DNA of 64,000 nt from Aristolochia californica (taxonomy: Eukaryota; Streptophyta; Magnoliopsida; Piperales; Aristolochiaceae), in the NCBI GenBank assembly GCA_029961685.1, contig JARWKL010000013.1, positions 27,744,922 to 27,808,921 of the forward strand, written 5' to 3'. Position numbers and translations under genes: made by a program. Within the stretch, counting starts at the first letter, position 1, and the number at the start of each line of letters is the position of its first letter. Below are positions 59,575-64,000 of this stretch, piece after piece. The notes below the pieces were generated by a model. It searched no databases, was not told the DNA's origin, and saw only the letters and a program-made list of their open reading frames with translations.

Positions 59575-62500
59575 ATGGGTTGGGGTTGGGCGATCTACGA
59601 AGCAATCGTCGTGTTCAGCTCTCTGTCCCTACTTGGCTGGGCGGGTCTTTGGTTCCTCAATAGGAGGCTGTATAAAGAATACGAGGAGAAGAGTTCGCTT
59701 GTTCAGATCCTCTTTAGCGCCGTGTTCGCTTTCTCCTGTAACCTTCTTCAGCTTGTTCTCTTCGAAATCATTCCCGTCCTCTCCAAGGAGTATGTGGTTC
59801 TCTCGTTTCCTTAATTCTCTTTTTATTCCTAACTGGCGTTTCCTTTTTATCTTCCTACTGTTGTTGGAAGTAGATTTTGGGCTGTAGCTAGAGAATGCAT
59901 GCCTCATTGAAATTTGGGGAATTTGGAATGTATAATTGTCTTCCAACTTCTAATTGATTAGGTATTGGCCTTTTTCGATCATAAGAGACTAAGTGCAGAA
60001 TAGAGGTCGAATTTGTCTATTGTGTGTTGAGCCGTGCGCATCTGGGCTAACAGTTAACATTTAAGATTCTGCATATGCTTTTGTAGGTCCAATTATCATG
60101 TTGTGTCGAATTGAGCCCCTCATCTCTAACTCTAAAACGTTGAAGTACTGCACGTTTATTTTTAATTTGTTGAAATGGAGTACTATGCGTACGTTAATGA
60201 CAATCTTCTTTCATGTAATGGACCAAGTAGGAGGGTTCGGTATTGTCTATATACTTCTTAAGCGGTTGGACTTATTAGAGAAGTCAAAGTGATGCCTAAT
60301 GGCTGGGAAAGTAGAAGTTATATCTATGCCTATGTCTTGGATTTAGTAGGATAACAACAGGAAAAGTTGTATCTCGACTTCAGATGTGCTCTTCCAAGGA
60401 GGAGACTGTGGAGGCATGTCATTTAGTAAACCTGTTGCAGAATATTTATGTTAGGGGTGGGGGGTGACGACATTACAAACTGGAAGAGAAGCTCTCGTAG
60501 TCATAGTTGGCTGCCTTCAATTATGCTTATCCTTATGACACTGAACATTTTAACACTTTGGCCTACGCCAGAGCTGGGGCATTCAGGTGCCTCCTAAAGT
60601 CGAGGTGTGCTGTATGGGAAGATTCTGACTTTTGATTAATTGTATGAGAGAAGGTAACTTGTTCAAAAGCAAACTTCCTGGATTTACATTGGTCCTTGGA
60701 AATGGCAGACCACATCCTTCACCCATTAGGTTTTCAGTATATTTACTTCTCAAGTTTGACCTTCAATTTTATTCTCTCCTTCATCCTCATATTTTGTAGA
60801 GCAGTTGGTGTGTATCTCAAATGGTAAGGTGGGGATGGAGTTGTGGTTTCTTTTCTTTACTGGTGTTTTTTGGACTGTTTGGATGGAACAGAATAAAAAA
60901 TCTTTGATGGAGCTTGCCATTTAAATAGGGGAGTTATTGGGAAGGAAATGTACAATATCCTTTTTCGGGCAAACAGAAAACAATGTTTAACCATCTCTCT
61001 GTCACTGTATCAAGGAAAACTTGATATCTGGATACCATGTCAGATCTAAATATAACCTCAACTTCTATGGTAAATCAGGTGGCAATCCAGAGCCAGCTAG
61101 TGGGAGAGGGGTTACCCTTGACTCCTGATGCCGTTATTTGTCTTGATTTACCTGTGCCTTTTGGTTATCATTATTCTATGGAGGTGGAGTTAAGGGCCTT
61201 TCTTACTGATTTAAAGGTTATATTGTTCAATTCACTGTGCTCCTCATTGTTGTTTGGGATTCGACCATCGTCATTCGCTGGAAAATCTTCACTGATGTGA
61301 TTTATGTAGCTCTTTGGCAAGATAGAAGGCATTTCCCCTCGATTGACTATCTCTTGGAGTTGCACCTCAAAATTTGCAAATGGTCCTGCTGTGATTTTAC
61401 CTAGAAGTCACTTTTTGGCAATGACTTATCGCGGAATCACCTTGCCTCTGGAGTAACTGCTCATTTTCTGTTGCATATCATTGTAATAGCTTTGTGGATA
61501 GTCTGTTGTACTTGATAAAGTCATAGCAACAGAAGAGTGCTGATGCCTTTCAAAAAAAATAAAATCAGAAGAGTGCTGATGCTTTCCCCTATAGTGCAGC
61601 TTATATTATCAAAGCATGAATTTTTCTAAACATGGTTGCTTTATGCAGATTACAGCTCACAAGATCAATTACCCATGCAACTTATCACTTCCATATATGC
61701 CATATCAAATGTTTTGCAGTAAAATGTTTCTTCTGCCTCTGGGGGAAATAAAACTGTTGGCATTTGACCTCTAGCTCTAGTGGTTCGCAACCATTTTTGC
61801 ATCTTGACAATTTAGGATACCATCTAGCTTTGTTATGATATTTGAAGTTCATTCCTTGTTCCCTTTTGCATTCATGCTTGAGGAGTTTGAGAAAGATTAG
61901 CTGATGCAGTTATCTCTTGTAGACTGTATTCACTTTTGGTTGTTCTGCTGGTTGCATATGTGCAGCTATGCTACTGATTCATTTTAATATTGAATTTAAA
62001 AATGGAGGGAAAGCTAGTTAAGCTAGCAGTTACTTGTGTTATGTGTTGGATTTTTATGGTTATGCCTGTGCTGTTGGAATATGTTGGTGATCTGTATTAA
62101 GACTTGGCTTTCCGCACCTTAATCGACTAGTCTTTTCGGGTTGTATTGGTTAGATGCTTACATGTGCCTGTTAAAGTTTATATCAGTTACTGGTGCAACT
62201 TGGTGTTTAGTATCAGAACAACATTTCTTCAAACTGAAAATACTGTGCTCTATTTCGAATTTTAACCTTTCTAAATTTTTAGAAATTAACTATTGTTTTG
62301 GAGATCCCCAGACTTCCAGTTGTTTATACTTTTGTATATAAATGAAATTATTCTCTCTGACTAACTTGTACTTATTGGTGATGCACACACCATGTTTATT
62401 TTCAATAGAGTGTGAATGTTCATTTCTTTGGCATTGTGCATTCAAGGTGCTAGAAATTGTAAGTCTGTTTCAACTGGGCTGACAAAGTTTACTACATTTT

Positions 62501-64000
62501 TGCTGCAGTGCCAGATGGATAAATTGGAAGGCAGATCTATTTTGTTTGATCTTGTTGCTGGTGTTTGTTTTGCCATATTATCATTGCTATTTGATGCTTT
62601 GTAACAGTGGTATGTCCCTTCTCTCTTATACTTATGGCTGTTCCTTTATAATAGTTAAATAATTCTTTATTAAAAAAATTAGGGTTAGATGATTTACCAA
62701 AACTGAGCTGCTTTATTTCATGATTTTTAACGTTACTCCAAGCCATAACCCAGCAAATTTGCATTAGACAGTTCCTTTTATAGGTATCAACCCCAACGAA
62801 GGCCTTTGAATTTGAATTGCAAATTTTTGTCCTATTTTCATCTAATTGTCATGAGAGGAATCTTAAGAGTCAGTAGGGCGGCTGTCATTTAAAGAGCTTG
62901 TCTGCTTCTTCATTTTCTTTTATGGCTTAAAGAGTTACTGGGATTCTTCCATGTTACTTCGTTGGTTAGTCCTCTTCTGCTAGACATATCCTGTATGCCT
63001 TGGTTTGTTTAGGAGTTATCTTCTTTAGTTTTAAACAGTCAGCTTGTTTGGTCTTTTTACTTTAGCATATGCATGCCAGTATATAACTAAGATTATCTGT
63101 TTCTTCTTTCTATCTCAGGCATGAGAAAAGAACGGGCTGCAGTAGGAGCTGTTTTATTTCTCCTGGCATTTCTGTATGCTTTTTGGAGGATGGGCATTCA
63201 CTTCCCCATGCCATCTCCTGAAAAAGGTTTCTTTTTTTTCTTTTTTTTTCTTTTGGGGACTTATGGTATCTAATATATATATTAGTGGAGTCCCCTTGAT
63301 CCTCATCTGTCTTCCATGATGTGGAATACAGTTGCAGCCAATTGTGTACTATTGCAGAATATCTTTGATGTACTTGATGGACTGTGAGAAACAAAATGTG
63401 AGTTATAAAAATGAAGTTGGTGTTTCCAAAAACACAGAGACACTAAGATGCTTTATCAGATCCTCTTTAAATCACACTTAAAAAAAATATTATTGTCTCA
63501 TCTAGAACTGACTTGTATCCTTCTTTTAGACACAAAGTCCGACTGCATCAACTGAAATTGACTTACCTCTTGAAGATTTCTTCTAATGCTTTTATAATAC
63601 ATTTACTTTGTAAACATGGTTAGTCCATAACTTCTTAGTCCACTTACAAATTGCGTAAAAGCGTGAACTTATAGTATTTCGTAACAATTTGATAGTTTCC
63701 ATGTCATATATGCCTATGGCTCTTAAATCATTTCTTTTTAAAATAACTTTTTCACTTCCATAAGATTGTCAAGGATATTTAATAGTATAAATATAATGTA
63801 GATGAAGATCATTTAACTTAAAAATCTAGGGTTTATTCATTACTTGTATGCATGGTGTTACTCTTGACAACCTGTCATAATTGCATGCTGCATGATTTAC
63901 AACCTGCATTTTTTTCATTTTGTGATCACAACCATTTCTTTGCTTGCCAATACTGACCAAGTCTCTTCTCACTGAGGGATGCATTTTTTAAATACATTTT
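59575..64000 (+). CDS. GTG1: GPCR-type G protein / COLD1-like membrane protein (5' part, runs off the window)
   Basis: Nine-helix membrane protein of the plant GTG1/GTG2-COLD1 family, related to the animal Golgi pH regulator. In plants the family is reported in ABA or cold signalling and growth. Three exons are visible: 59575-59789, 62509-62609 and 63119-63226, joining in phase. They code [32 protein letters not shown] and [19 protein letters not shown], then [15 protein letters not shown] and [10 protein letters not shown], then [17 protein letters not shown]. These blocks closely follow the family's first third. The remaining exons lie beyond 64000. Intron 1 is 2.7 kb and contains LINE-like and repeat debris. 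The choice among GTG1, GTG2 and COLD1 cannot be made here. Confidence 0.93.
60400..61000 (+). mobile_element. LINE-like fragment in intron 1 of the GTG-like gene
   Basis: Frames read [11 protein letters not shown] and, further on, [20 protein letters not shown], which resembles the W--W-ERN-R block at the 3' end of plant LINE reverse-transcriptase proteins. Stops break the frame. The boundaries are not defined. Confidence 0.4.
62099..62225 (+). mobile_element. Third, partial copy of the 16.2-kb repeat family
   Basis: GGCTTTCCGCACCTTAATCG and ACTAGTCTTTTCGGGTTGTA match the left arm of the 16.2-kb element, and TTGGTGTTTAGTATCAGAAC lies where that element has its primer-like word. It is in intron 1 of the GTG-like gene. 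Confidence 0.6.
63227..64000 (+). other. Intron 3 of the GTG-like gene (continues past the window)
   Basis: The donor is GTTTCT after PSPEKG. The remaining 770 bases show no exon matching the next expected block of the family, so the acceptor must lie beyond the window. Confidence 0.6.

Overview
This window reads as nuclear DNA of a eudicot-type flowering plant. Genes are split by GT-AG introns, spacers are AT-rich and hold decayed transposons, and the recognisable genes belong to plant families: a GRF with a miR396 site, an ENH1-like rubredoxin, alternative oxidase, a FAR1-related protein, a MYB-CC factor and a GTG/COLD1-type membrane protein. There are no bacterial-style operons. Exon models were built by hand from reading frame, splice sites and family knowledge. 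No database search was possible.

Layout. 0.9-2.35 kb (+): MYB-CC transcription factor. 3.7-5.1 kb (+): plastid PDZ/rubredoxin protein (ENH1 type) with two GC-AG introns. 5.6-7.7 kb (-): mitochondrial alternative oxidase with Ser at the regulatory CysI position. 10.3-12.8 kb (+): unrecognised coiled-coil protein. 13.2-15.05 kb (-): 10-kDa acyl-CoA-binding protein. 15.2-18.7 kb: spacer with small elements. 19.4-21.5 kb (+): polyamine/amino-acid transporter (PUT/LAT). 22.1-24.3 kb (+): ankyrin protein interrupted by a probable U12-type intron. 24.7 kb (-): tRNA-Gly(GCC). 25.4-29.7 kb (-): ribosomal protein S3. 30.4-32.8 and 33.5-35.9 kb (+): tandem EF-hand-type paralogues with matching exon structure, one with a degenerate Ca2+ loop. 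36-39.4 kb: spacer with an LTR-retroelement primer-site remnant and a telomere-like repeat. 39.4-40.5 kb (+): TMEM45/DUF716 membrane protein. 41.6-45 kb: LINE-like debris and a 2.4-kb composite repeat. 45.8-48 kb (-): FAR1-related protein. 48-53.9 kb: gene-poor spacer. 54-56.8 kb (+): growth-regulating factor. 59.6 kb to the end (+): the 5' part of a GTG/COLD1 gene that leaves the window.

The genes are independent transcription units. The only clear local relationships are the EF-hand tandem duplication and the divergent RPS3/EF-hand pair. No wholly new system stands out. The best leads are the probable minor-spliceosome intron, the paired GC-AG introns, the SerI alternative oxidase, the duplicated splice acceptor in the ACBP gene, a possible poison exon in the GRF gene, the degenerate EF-hand duplicate, and a small repeat family present three times.
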